64,000 nt of DNA, taken from assembly GCF_006715635.1 (NCBI RefSeq), contig NZ_VFNP01000002.1:3534001-3598000 (forward strand), written 5' to 3'. The position numbers and the translations under genes were made by a program. How positions within the stretch are numbered: position 1 is the stretch's first letter; each line of letters opens with the position of its first letter. This DNA comes from Streptomyces sp. SLBN-118 (GTDB lineage: Bacteria; Actinomycetota; Actinomycetes; Streptomycetales; Streptomycetaceae). The notes under the pieces were generated by a model. That model ran no database searches and had not been told where the DNA came from. It saw nothing but the letters and a program-made list of their open reading frames with translations. This document shows, in pieces, positions 43,120-50,555 of the stretch.

Positions 43120-44751
43120 GTGACCCGCCTGCAGTCCTCGCACCACACCGCCCCCTCCCGCACGCGTGCGCGAACCGCACGCGCCGCCGCGCTGATCGCC
43201 TCGGCCGCCATGGTCGCCGTCGCGCTCACCAGTGGCTCGGCCAGCGCCCAGGCCGATCGCGAAAAGGGCGCGACCGCTCTCGTACTGTCCGCCGCACAGC
43301 GCACCGCCGCGCTCAAGGACGCACAGTCCGAGGCGGCCACCACCGCCAGAGCCATCGGCCTCGGCGGCAAGGAGAAACTCGTCGTCCGCGACGTCGTCAA
43401 GGATGCCGACGGCACGGTCCACACGCGCTACGAGCGCACCTACGACGGTCTGCCCGTCGTCGGCGGCGACCTCGTCGTGCACGAGAAGAAGTCCGGCGCC
43501 CGCTCCACCACCAAGGCCACCAACGCACCGATAGCCGTGGCCAGTACGGCCCCCTCCATATCCGCCGCGAGCGCGAAGAAGTCCGCCCTCGCCTCCTCCG
43601 ACGCCAGGTCCGAGACCGCCTCGTCCGCCCGCAAGGTGATCTGGGCCGCCACCGGAAGGCCCACCCTCGCCTGGGAATCCGTCGTCACCGGCATCCAGCA
43701 GGACGGCACCCCGAGCGAGCGGCACGTCCTCACCGACGCGGCCACCGGCAAGGAGCTGTACGCCTACGAGGCCATCGAGACCGGCACCGGCAACAGCCAG
43801 TACAGCGGCACCGTCACGCTCGGCACCGCGCCCTCGTACACGCTGACCGACACCGGCCGCGGCGGCCACAAGACGTATGACCTCGGCGGCGCCACCAACG
43901 GCACCGGCACCCTCTTCAGCGACCCCGACGACACCTGGGGCGACGGGACCGCGGCCAACCGCCAGACCGCGGCCGTCGACGCCCACTACGGCGCTGCGGT
44001 GACCTGGGACTTCTACAAGAACGAGCTGTCCCGCAACGGCATCAGGGGTGACGGCGTCGCCGCCTACTCCCGCGTCCACTACGGCAACGCCTACGTCAAC
44101 GCCTTCTGGTCCGACCAGTGCTTCTGCATGACGTACGGCGACGGCGCCGCCAATCTCAAGCCGCTCACCTCGCTCGACGTGGCCGGCCACGAGATGAGCC
44201 ACGGCCTGACCGCCTCCACCGCCGGCCTGCGCTACAACAAGGAGTCCGGCGGCCTCAACGAGGCCACCTCCGACATCTTCGGCACGTCGGTCGAGTTCTA
44301 CGCGGCCAACACCGCGGACGCCGGCGACTACCTCATCGGCGAGAAGATCGACATCCGTGGCAACGGCACCCCGCTGCGCTACATGGACAAGCCGAGCCGC
44401 GACGGCAACTCCGCCGACTACTGGTCACGGACCGTCGGCCGGCTCGACGTGCACTACTCCTCCGGCCCCGCGAACCACTTCTTCTACCTGCTCTCCGAGG
44501 GCAGCGGCGCCAAGACGATCAACGGCGTCAGCTACGACTCCCCGACCTACGACGGCTCCACCGTCACCGGGATCGGCCGGGTCAAGGCGTACAAGATCTG
44601 GTACAAGGCGCTCTCCACGTACATGACCTCCTCCACGAACTACGCGGGCGCCCGCGCCGCGACCCTGCAGGCGACGAGCGACCTGTACGGCGCGGGCAGC
44701 GCGGAGTACACGGCGGTCGCGGCCGCCTGGACCGCGATCAACGTGAAGTAG
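43120..44751 (+). CDS. Secreted M4 (thermolysin-like) zinc metalloprotease
   Basis: A 543-aa secreted neutral protease. A Tat/Sec-like signal peptide (ARTARAAALIASAAMVAVALTSGSASA) is followed by an FTP/PepSY propeptide (to about residue 215) and the catalytic domain. The zinc motif is VAGHEMSHGLT with the third ligand Glu in GLNEATSDIFG, and the proton-donor His in DVHYSSGPANHFFYLL. Start: GTG 43120 with GAAGGAG seven bases upstream. It should be a major extracellular protease for nutrient supply. Upstream, a ttgttg/caacaa inverted repeat (43040-43060) may be an operator. A terminator follows. Confidence 0.93.
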   Translation: MTRLQSSHHTAPSRTRARTARAAALIASAAMVAVALTSGSASAQADREKGATALVLSAAQRTAALKDAQSEAATTARAIGLGGKEKLVVRDVVKDADGTVHTRYERTYDGLPVVGGDLVVHEKKSGARSTTKATNAPIAVASTAPSISAASAKKSALASSDARSETASSARKVIWAATGRPTLAWESVVTGIQQDGTPSERHVLTDAATGKELYAYEAIETGTGNSQYSGTVTLGTAPSYTLTDTGRGGHKTYDLGGATNGTGTLFSDPDDTWGDGTAANRQTAAVDAHYGAAVTWDFYKNELSRNGIRGDGVAAYSRVHYGNAYVNAFWSDQCFCMTYGDGAANLKPLTSLDVAGHEMSHGLTASTAGLRYNKESGGLNEATSDIFGTSVEFYAANTADAGDYLIGEKIDIRGNGTPLRYMDKPSRDGNSADYWSRTVGRLDVHYSSGPANHFFYLLSEGSGAKTINGVSYDSPTYDGSTVTGIGRVKAYKIWYKALSTYMTSSTNYAGARAATLQATSDLYGAGSAEYTAVAAAWTAINVK

Positions 44752-44801
44752 CCGCCGTCGTGAAGTAGCTTCCTGACCCCGGTCGACGGGAAGCAATCCC
44801 G

Positions 44802-44841
44802 GTCACGGGCCGCGCCGCAGCAACCGCGCGCGGCCCGTGAC
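44802..44841. terminator. Terminator after the M4 protease gene
   Basis: A 14-bp perfect stem (gtcacgggccgcgc / gcgcggcccgtgac) with a 12-base loop, 50 bases after the protease stop and just before the next start codon. Confidence 0.8.
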
Positions 44842-44852
44842 ACCATCGACCC

Positions 44853-45350
44853 GTGCTCGACATCGGCTACTCCCTCTCCCGCCGCTTCCCCGACCCCCCG
44901 CAGACGGACTACCGCCGAGCGGACGTCCAGTCCCTGCGGCACGACCTCTTCTGCGGCGACGTCTACCTGGCCGACACCAAGGAGGACCGCGAGGTCTCCA
45001 CAGCCTGGGGATGGGTGCCGGTCCTCGACTTCGCCTGGGCCCTGTGCGACATCGTCGAACAGCTCGACCGCGACCCCCTCGGCAGCCGAGCCGCCACACC
45101 GCAGCACGCCGAGCTCGACTTCACCGAGTCGGCCGACCGGATGCTCTTCGAGCGGCGCTTCGGGTGGGTGGACGTGGAGGCCGACTGGATGCCCGGCGAC
45201 GAGCCGCCGCTCACCTTCAACCACACCGAGCTGCGCCGCGAAGCCCGCGACTTCCTGCACGATCTCATCGCGGACCTGTCCGACATGCACGAGGGCCTCG
45301 CCGACAACCCCGTGGTGTGGGACCTCCAGGCCCGTTTCCCCCGCGTCTGA
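44853..45350 (+). CDS. Conserved hypothetical protein (165 aa)
   Basis: A 165-aa acidic protein beginning VLDIGYSLSRRFPDPPQTDYRRADVQSLRHDLFCGDVYLADTKEDREVSTAWGWVPVLDFAWALCDIVEQL. The composition (many Asp, Glu and Trp) recalls small cytosolic proteins, including immunity-type proteins, of actinobacteria. I do not recognise a named family and see no catalytic motif. GTG start. It converges on the GNAT gene with 12 bases between. Confidence 0.7.
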   Translation: MLDIGYSLSRRFPDPPQTDYRRADVQSLRHDLFCGDVYLADTKEDREVSTAWGWVPVLDFAWALCDIVEQLDRDPLGSRAATPQHAELDFTESADRMLFERRFGWVDVEADWMPGDEPPLTFNHTELRREARDFLHDLIADLSDMHEGLADNPVVWDLQARFPRV

Positions 45351-45362
45351 GAGCGTCGGGCC

Positions 45363-45833
45363 CTAGGAACCCAGGGAAGCCAGCGCCTCGCCGGTCAGCC
45401 GGTACACCGTCCACTCGTCCTGCGGCTTCGCCCCCAGCGAGCGGTAGAAGTCGACCGACGGGGTGTTCCAGTTCAGTACGGCCCACTCCAGGCGCTGATA
45501 CCCGCGCTCCGCACAGAGCCGCGCCAGCTCGGTCAGCAGCGCCTTCCCGTGCCCACCCCCGCGCAGCGCCGGACGCACGTACAGGTCCTCCAGATAGATG
45601 CCGCTCACGCCCGTCCACGTCGAGAAGTTGAGGAACCACAGCGCGAAACCCGCCACCTCCCCCTCGTCCGTCTCCGCGATGTGCGCGAAAGCGGCGGGCC
45701 GCTCCCCGAACAGCGCCTCGGTCAGCTGCTCCTCACTCGCGCGGGCCTCGTCCAAGGCCTTCTCGTACTCCGCGAGTTCGCGGACCATACGGTGAATCTC
45801 AGGGATGTCGGCCGGTGTGGCGATACGAATCAT
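45363..45833 (-). CDS. GNAT-family N-acetyltransferase
   Basis: A 156-aa acetyltransferase (MIRIATPADIPEIHRMVRELAEYEKALDEA). The acetyl-CoA loop is VRPALRGGGHGKALLTELARLC (R/Q-x2-G-x-G/A pattern) after the strand IYLEDLYV. The C-terminal segment LEWAVLNWNTPSVDFYRSLGAKPQDEWTVYRL is characteristic of the diamine/thialysine acetyltransferase (SSAT) subgroup, so a small amine is the likely substrate. The gene ends next to the convergent hypothetical gene and is divergent from the FAD oxidoreductase. Confidence 0.9.
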   Translation of the reverse strand: MIRIATPADIPEIHRMVRELAEYEKALDEARASEEQLTEALFGERPAAFAHIAETDEGEVAGFALWFLNFSTWTGVSGIYLEDLYVRPALRGGGHGKALLTELARLCAERGYQRLEWAVLNWNTPSVDFYRSLGAKPQDEWTVYRLTGEALASLGS

Positions 45834-45953
45834 GAAGCCAGCGTGCCCGCCCTGCCCCTGCCGTGCCAGCACTTTCCGGTCCTGCGTACGACCATGGAAG
45901 AGCGGGCGAGTACCCTCCCGCCACACGCACTCACGCTGAGCAGCAGGGGCATC

Positions 45954-47360
45954 ATGAGCACGAACAGCACGAGCACCGTCAACGGCGGCATATCGTTCTG
46001 GTACGCACAGGAAGGCACCCCGGCCCCCCGGGAGCCCCTCCCCGGCGACACCACCGCGGACGTCTGCATCGTCGGCGGCGGATACACCGGCCTGTGGACG
46101 GCCTACTACCTCAAAAAGGCCGTCCCCTTCCTGAACATCACCGTCCTCGAAGGCAGGTTCTGCGGTTACGGCGCCTCCGGCCGCAACGGCGGCTGGCTCT
46201 ACAACGGCATCGCCGGCCGCGACCGCTACGCCAGACTCCACGGACACGACGCCGCCGTCCGCCTCCAGCAGGCCATGAACGACACCGTCGACGAGGTCAT
46301 CCACGTCGCGGCCGAAGAGAACATCGACGCCGACATCCACAAGGGCGGGGTACTCGAAGTCGCCCACAACCCGGCCCAGTTGACCCGCCTCAAGAACTTC
46401 CACGCCGTCGAGATCGCCTTCGGCGAGAAGGACCGCGTCCTGCTCGGCGCCCGCGAAACAGCCGACCGCATACGCATCACCGGCGCCGTCGCCTCCACCT
46501 GGACCCCGCACGGCGCGCGACTGCACCCCGTCAAACTGATCAAGGGTCTTGCCGCGGCCGTCGAGGCACTGGGCGTCACGATCCACGAGTCGACGCCCGT
46601 CACCGAAATCCGCCCCAAGCACGCCGTGACCCCCTACGGCACGGTCCGCGCCCCCTACATCCTGCGCTGCACCGAGGGCTTCACGGCACACCTCAAGGGC
46701 CACAAACGCTCCTGGCTCCCCATGAACTCCTCCATGATCGCCACCGAGCCCCTCCCCCAGTCCGTCTGGGACACCATCGGCTGGGACGGCCGCGAAACCC
46801 TCGGCGACATGGCCCACGCCTACATGTACGCCCAGCGCACCGCCGACAACCGCATCGCCCTCGGCGGCCGCGGCGTCCCCTACCGCTACGGCTCCAGAAC
46901 CGACAACGACGGCCGCACCCAGCCGGCCACCGTCGAAGCCCTCCGCGACATCCTGGTCCGCTTCTTCCCCACCACCGCGGGCGTCCGCATCGACCACGCG
47001 TGGTCCGGCGTCCTCGGCGTCCCCCGCGACTGGTGCGCCACCGTCGCCCTGGACCGCTCCACCGGCCTCGGCTGGGCAGGCGGATACGTCGGCTCGGGCG
47101 TGGCCACCACCAACCTCGCGGCCCGTACCCTGCGCGACCTGATCCAGCAGGACTCGGGCCAGTCGGGCGGGACCGACCTCACACAGCTCCCCTGGGTCAA
47201 CCACAGGGTCCGCACCTGGGAGCCGGAACCCCTGCGCTGGCTGGGCGTCCAGACGCTGTACGCGGCCTACCGCACGGCGGACCGCCGCGAATCAACGGCA
47301 CAGTCGGCACAGACGGACCGCATCGCACGGTTGGCGGACCGCGTCGCGGGCCGCCATTAG
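45954..47360 (+). CDS. FAD-dependent amine oxidoreductase (DAO family)
   Basis: A 468-aa flavoenzyme of the DAO/GlpO-like family (PuuB-type). The FAD Rossmann motif is DVCIVGGGYTGLWTAYYLKK (about residues 36-56), and the second FAD motif is FCGYGASGRNGGW. C-terminal FAD contacts are in DHAWSGVLGVPRDWCATVALDRSTGLGWAGGYVGSGVATTNLAARTL. It probably oxidises a polyamine or amino acid with oxygen. The neighbouring SSAT-like acetyltransferase, divergently transcribed, supports a polyamine link by inference. ATG at 45954 chosen by similarity and the AGCAGGGGC upstream. Confidence 0.85.
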   Translation: MSTNSTSTVNGGISFWYAQEGTPAPREPLPGDTTADVCIVGGGYTGLWTAYYLKKAVPFLNITVLEGRFCGYGASGRNGGWLYNGIAGRDRYARLHGHDAAVRLQQAMNDTVDEVIHVAAEENIDADIHKGGVLEVAHNPAQLTRLKNFHAVEIAFGEKDRVLLGARETADRIRITGAVASTWTPHGARLHPVKLIKGLAAAVEALGVTIHESTPVTEIRPKHAVTPYGTVRAPYILRCTEGFTAHLKGHKRSWLPMNSSMIATEPLPQSVWDTIGWDGRETLGDMAHAYMYAQRTADNRIALGGRGVPYRYGSRTDNDGRTQPATVEALRDILVRFFPTTAGVRIDHAWSGVLGVPRDWCATVALDRSTGLGWAGGYVGSGVATTNLAARTLRDLIQQDSGQSGGTDLTQLPWVNHRVRTWEPEPLRWLGVQTLYAAYRTADRRESTAQSAQTDRIARLADRVAGRH

Positions 47361-47361
47361 G

Positions 47362-47600
47362 GCCTGTCCCGGCGTTCAAGGCTGCCGGACCGTGCGAACG
47401 GCACATCGTTGAACGGCACAGGGGGCCGGGGCGCGAGCGCCGCGGCGATCCGGCCCGTGATCGTCTCGGCCGTGTTGCCCTTCGGGGTGTCTTCGCCCTT
47501 GGTCATCGCGACCGCGATGACCAGCCGCTCGGCGGGGAGATCCTGGACGGCGGCATATCCGGAGAACGACGGGTCCTGCCCGAACCGGTGTCCCGGAGCT
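47362..47600 (-). pseudogene. 3' remnant of a serine hydrolase (beta-lactamase-like) gene
   Basis: The frame encodes HRFGQDPSFSGYAAVQDLPAERLVIAVAMTKGEDTPKG...ETITGRIAAALA and ends at 47360-47362. This is the C-terminal third (the GHxG..GY..V...R.V(I/V)AV strand region) of class C beta-lactamase/PBP-like serine hydrolases. No start, signal peptide or SxxK motif is present; the coding similarity stops near the hairpin downstream of tRNA-Thr. The gene was therefore cut off by a deletion or insertion event at the tRNA. Confidence 0.65.
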
Positions 47601-47618
47601 CGGAGCCCCGGGACACCG
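47586..47618. terminator. Hairpin downstream of tRNA-Thr
   Basis: An 11-bp perfect stem (cggtgtcccgg / ccgggacaccg) with an 11-base loop, right after the tRNA 3' end on the minus strand; probable tRNA terminator and also the edge of the serine-hydrolase remnant. Confidence 0.75.
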
Positions 47619-47623
47619 TGCGA

Positions 47624-47700
47624 TGGAGCCCCCTGTCGGATTCGAACCGACGACCTACGCATTACAAGTGCGTTGCTCTGGCCAGCTGAGCTAAGGAGGC
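47624..47700 (-). tRNA. tRNA-Thr (anticodon TGT)
   Basis: A complete cloverleaf on the minus strand. The acceptor stem is gcctcct/agggggc (one T-G pair), D-arm agctcagctggcc-agagc, anticodon loop cttgtaa in a 5-bp stem giving anticodon TGT (reads ACA and probably ACG), and T-arm gtcgg-ttcgaat-ccgac. The discriminator base is T and CCA is encoded at 47624-47626. It sits between the serine-hydrolase remnant and msiK. Confidence 0.95.
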
Positions 47701-47801
47701 GCGTCCGAGCAGTCTAACCGGACCGGTGACCCCACCCGGTCGAAAATTTCATCGCCTTCCGCTACTGACAGATCGGACAACGCCAGGTAGCGTCACGGGA
47801 G

Positions 47802-47818
47802 GTCCACCACAGGTGGAC
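47802..47818 (+). promoter_or_regulatory. Palindrome upstream of msiK
   Basis: gtccacc-aca-ggtggac is a perfect 7-bp inverted repeat with a 3-base spacer, 60 bases before the msiK start. It is a candidate repressor site for the sugar-transport ATPase gene; no known regulator recognised. Confidence 0.45.
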
Positions 47819-47878
47819 TACACCACTCCCTTACTCGGATCGTCCGGCACGTTCCTGCCGGTGAAGGAGAACATCACC

Positions 47879-49015
47879 ATGGCCACTGTCACGTTCGACA
47901 AGGCGACCCGGATCTATCCGGGCACCGAGAAGCCCGCCGTCGATCAGCTCGAGATCGAGACGCAGGACGGCGAGTTCCTCGTCCTCGTCGGCCCCTCCGG
48001 CTGCGGCAAGTCGACCTCCCTGCGCATGCTCGCCGGTCTCGAGGACGTCAACGCCGGATCCATCCGCATCGGTGACCGCGACGTCACTCACCTGCCGCCC
48101 AAGGACCGGGACATCGCCATGGTGTTCCAGAACTACGCGCTCTACCCGCACATGTCGGTCGCCGACAACATGGGCTTCGCGCTCAAGATCGCCGGCGTCA
48201 ACAAGAGCGACATCCGCAAGAAGGTCGAAGAGGCCGCGAAGATCCTTGACCTCACCGAATACCTCGACCGCAAGCCCAAGGCGCTCTCCGGTGGTCAGCG
48301 TCAGCGTGTGGCCATGGGCCGGGCCATCGTGCGTGAGCCGCAGGTCTTCCTCATGGACGAGCCGCTGTCGAACCTCGACGCCAAGCTGCGGGTCTCGACC
48401 CGTACGCAGATCGCCAGCCTGCAGCGCCGTCTGGGCATCACCACGGTGTACGTCACGCACGACCAGGTCGAGGCCATGACCATGGGTGACCGTGTCGCGG
48501 TCCTCAAGGACGGCCTGCTGCAGCAGGTCGACACGCCGCGCAACATGTACGACCGCCCGGCCAACCTGTTCGTCGCCGGTTTCATCGGCTCCCCGGCCAT
48601 GAACCTCGTCGAGGTCCCGATCACCGACGGCGGTGTGAAGTTCGGCAACAGCGTCGTACCCGTCTCGCGTGAGGCGCTGTCCGCCGCCGCGAACAAGGGC
48701 GACACCACGGTCACGGTCGGTGTCCGGCCCGAGCACTTCGACGTGGTCGAACTCAACGGCTCGGCGGCCTCGTCCCTTTCCAAGCACGCCCAGGACGCCC
48801 CGGCCGGTCTCGCCGTGTCCGTGAACGTCGTCGAGGAGCTCGGCGCCGACGGCTACGTCTACGGCTCCGCCCAGGTCGGCGGCGAGCACAAGGACCTCGT
48901 GGTACGGGTCGGCGGGCGTTCCGTGCCGGACAAGGGCGCCGAGCTGCATGTCGTGCCGCGTCCGGGTGAGATCCACGTGTTCTCGACCTCGACGGGCGAG
49001 CGTCTCAGCGACTGA
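47879..49015 (+). CDS. msiK: Multiple-sugar ABC transporter ATPase MsiK
   Basis: A 378-aa cytosolic ATPase of the MalK/UgpC type that powers several sugar importers. Walker A is GPSGCGKSTSLRMLAG (about residue 38), Q-loop VFQNYALYPHM, signature LSGGQRQRVAMGRA, Walker B VFLMDEPLSNLD, and H-loop VTHDQVEAM. The C-terminal OB/TOBE regulatory domain (about 240-378) contains GFIGSPAMN and VGVRPEHFDV. ATG at 47879, GAAGGAGA upstream. As in other streptomycetes it stands alone, without permease or binding-protein genes, in agreement with its shared use by chitobiose, cellobiose and maltose systems. Confidence 0.94.
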   Translation: MATVTFDKATRIYPGTEKPAVDQLEIETQDGEFLVLVGPSGCGKSTSLRMLAGLEDVNAGSIRIGDRDVTHLPPKDRDIAMVFQNYALYPHMSVADNMGFALKIAGVNKSDIRKKVEEAAKILDLTEYLDRKPKALSGGQRQRVAMGRAIVREPQVFLMDEPLSNLDAKLRVSTRTQIASLQRRLGITTVYVTHDQVEAMTMGDRVAVLKDGLLQQVDTPRNMYDRPANLFVAGFIGSPAMNLVEVPITDGGVKFGNSVVPVSREALSAAANKGDTTVTVGVRPEHFDVVELNGSAASSLSKHAQDAPAGLAVSVNVVEELGADGYVYGSAQVGGEHKDLVVRVGGRSVPDKGAELHVVPRPGEIHVFSTSTGERLSD

Positions 49016-49060
49016 CCCCGAGACCCCTCTGCCACCTCGGCAGAACCCAACTCGGCAGAT

Positions 49061-49086
49061 CGGCCCCGCATTTCGGTGCGGGGCCG
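49061..49086 (+). terminator. msiK terminator
   Basis: A 10-bp perfect stem (cggccccgca / tgcggggccg) with a 6-base loop, followed by tttcc. Confidence 0.88.
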
Positions 49087-49250
49087 TTTCCGTATGTCGA
49101 CAATTACCCCGGCACACCCCTACACATCGGGGCTTTCAAGGCCTTTTCGAGCCCGTACGTCAACGCCCGATTCGAAAAGCAGCCTCGAACCATCCCCCGG
49201 GCGAGTGACTAAATGTCGCCAAATCATTACTGACCGCTACGCTCGCTCGC

Positions 49251-49673
49251 GTGACCCACACAGCCCGCCGAATCGGCCGCTCTCTCGCTCTCGTTCTGCC
49301 CGTCGTCCTGGTGCTCTCCGGAACCCTCGCGGTCACCAGCGTCCCGTGGGCAGGGCACAACACCCAGTCGCAGATGCTCACCGCGTCCTCGGAGAACGTG
49401 TCCGTGCGCGCCAAGCCCCGCGCTCCGCAGGACATTCTGCGCGACCGCCTCCTCGCCGAGCTTCAGGAGAAGGGCGCGGGCTCCGCCCTCACCCGCCTGC
49501 AGCGCACGGTCGAGGAGCGCCCCTCGCTCGCCAGGCACTGCATGTCGCTCGCCCGCGCGCTCGGCCGCGCCGCCGTCGAGAAGTACGGCCCCACGCGGGC
49601 GCAGACCTTCTCCCGCCCCGTGTGCGACACCTCCTTCGCGAGTGGCGTCTCCCAGCAGACCCAGGGCAGGTGA
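49251..49673 (+). CDS. Small secreted or membrane-anchored protein of unknown function
   Basis: A 140-aa protein starting at a GTG. A basic start and hydrophobic stretch (RIGRSLALVLPVVLVLSGTLAVTSVPWA) form a signal peptide or anchor. The mature part is helical and charged (ILRDRLLAELQEKGAGSALTRLQRTVEERPSLARHCMSLARALGRAAVEKYG) with two Cys (HCM and VCD) that could pair. I do not know a named family, although proteins of this type are found beside msiK-region genes in streptomycetes. Confidence 0.6.
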   Translation: MTHTARRIGRSLALVLPVVLVLSGTLAVTSVPWAGHNTQSQMLTASSENVSVRAKPRAPQDILRDRLLAELQEKGAGSALTRLQRTVEERPSLARHCMSLARALGRAAVEKYGPTRAQTFSRPVCDTSFASGVSQQTQGR

Positions 49674-49730
49674 CCGCGGGGGCGAGGGGGTGTGACATCC
49701 CTTCGCCCCTTGCCGCATATCGTTCACGGC

Positions 49731-50453
49731 ATGCATACGCCTTCGTATCCGACGCAGGCCGTGGTCCTGGCGGGCGGCCAGGGCTCGCGGCTGCGCCCGT
49801 ACACCGATGACCGCCCCAAGCCGATGGTCGAGATCCCGGGGACCGGGACCCCGATCATCGGCCATCAGCTTGCCTGGCTGGCCGCCGAGGGCGTCACGGA
49901 CGCCGTCGTCTCCTGCGGTCATCTCGCCGAGGTACTCCAGGAGTGGCTGGAGAGCGCCGATCTGCCGCTGCGGGTGACCACGGTCGTCGAGTCGGAGCCG
50001 CTGGGCCGGGGCGGCGGCCTCAAGTACGCCGCCGCCCGTCTCCCGCATCCGGACGAGCCCTGGTACGCCACCAACGGCGACATCTGGACCCGCTTCTCGC
50101 TGCGCGAGATGGCCGCGTTCCACGGCGAGCGCGACGCCATCGCCACGCTCGCTCTGGCCCGCCCCCGGATCCCCTGGGGCGCGGTCGAGACGGACACCTT
50201 CGGCCACATCACGGACTTCGTCGAGTCCCCGCCGTCGCCGTATCTCATCAACGCGGGCGTGTACGTCTTCTCAGCGGCCTTCACGGACCTGCTGCCCGAC
50301 AAGGGCGACCATGAGCGCACCACCTTCCCCCGTCTCGCGCGTGAGCGCCGTCTGGCGGGTTTCCCGCTGCCTCAGGGCGCGTACTGGCGGGCGATCGACA
50401 CCGCCAAGGATCTGACCGAGGCCGCCAAGGAGCTCGCCGCTCAGTCGCGTTGA
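49731..50453 (+). CDS. NDP-sugar nucleotidyltransferase
   Basis: A 240-aa nucleotidyltransferase of the RfbA/GlmU-N/ManC fold. The nucleotide loop is QAVVLAGGQGSRLRPYTDDRPKPMVEI (residues 9-35), followed by IIGHQLAWLAAEGV, the sugar-binding ESEPLGRGGGLKYAA and the metal-binding YATNGDIWT (here NGD). It lacks an acyltransferase or LbH C-terminal domain. Most likely it makes GDP-mannose, or another NDP-hexose, from a hexose-1-phosphate. No glycosyltransferase lies next to it to narrow the product. Followed by a very strong terminator. Confidence 0.85.
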   Translation: MHTPSYPTQAVVLAGGQGSRLRPYTDDRPKPMVEIPGTGTPIIGHQLAWLAAEGVTDAVVSCGHLAEVLQEWLESADLPLRVTTVVESEPLGRGGGLKYAAARLPHPDEPWYATNGDIWTRFSLREMAAFHGERDAIATLALARPRIPWGAVETDTFGHITDFVESPPSPYLINAGVYVFSAAFTDLLPDKGDHERTTFPRLARERRLAGFPLPQGAYWRAIDTAKDLTEAAKELAAQSR

Positions 50454-50464
50454 CGGATCCATAA

Positions 50465-50506
50465 CCGAAGGGGCGGCCACCGTAGTCACGGTGGCCGCCC
50501 CTTCGG
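50465..50506. terminator. Very strong bidirectional terminator
   Basis: A 19-bp perfect stem (ccgaaggggcggccaccgt / acggtggccgccccttcgg) with a 4-base loop between two convergent genes. Confidence 0.92.
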
Positions 50507-50555
50507 TCGTACGCGGACCCGGCCGGCCGGACTCCGCGGACGCTGCCGCGCGGAC

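Noticed and set aside
42542..43180. Full-length gene of 212 aa on the minus strand
   Set aside because: It overlaps the M4 protease promoter and signal-peptide region; only its last part resembles a family (HbpS/GlcG) and that is frame-broken.
47627..47700. tRNA-Thr as the attachment site of a present integrative element
   Set aside because: No integrase, no relaxase and no second copy of the tRNA 3' end in the neighbourhood; only a truncated gene is present.
47743..47752. RpiR-type box gaaaatttc upstream of msiK
   Set aside because: Only one short half resembles the boxes at 15229-15272 and there is no paired copy; likely chance.
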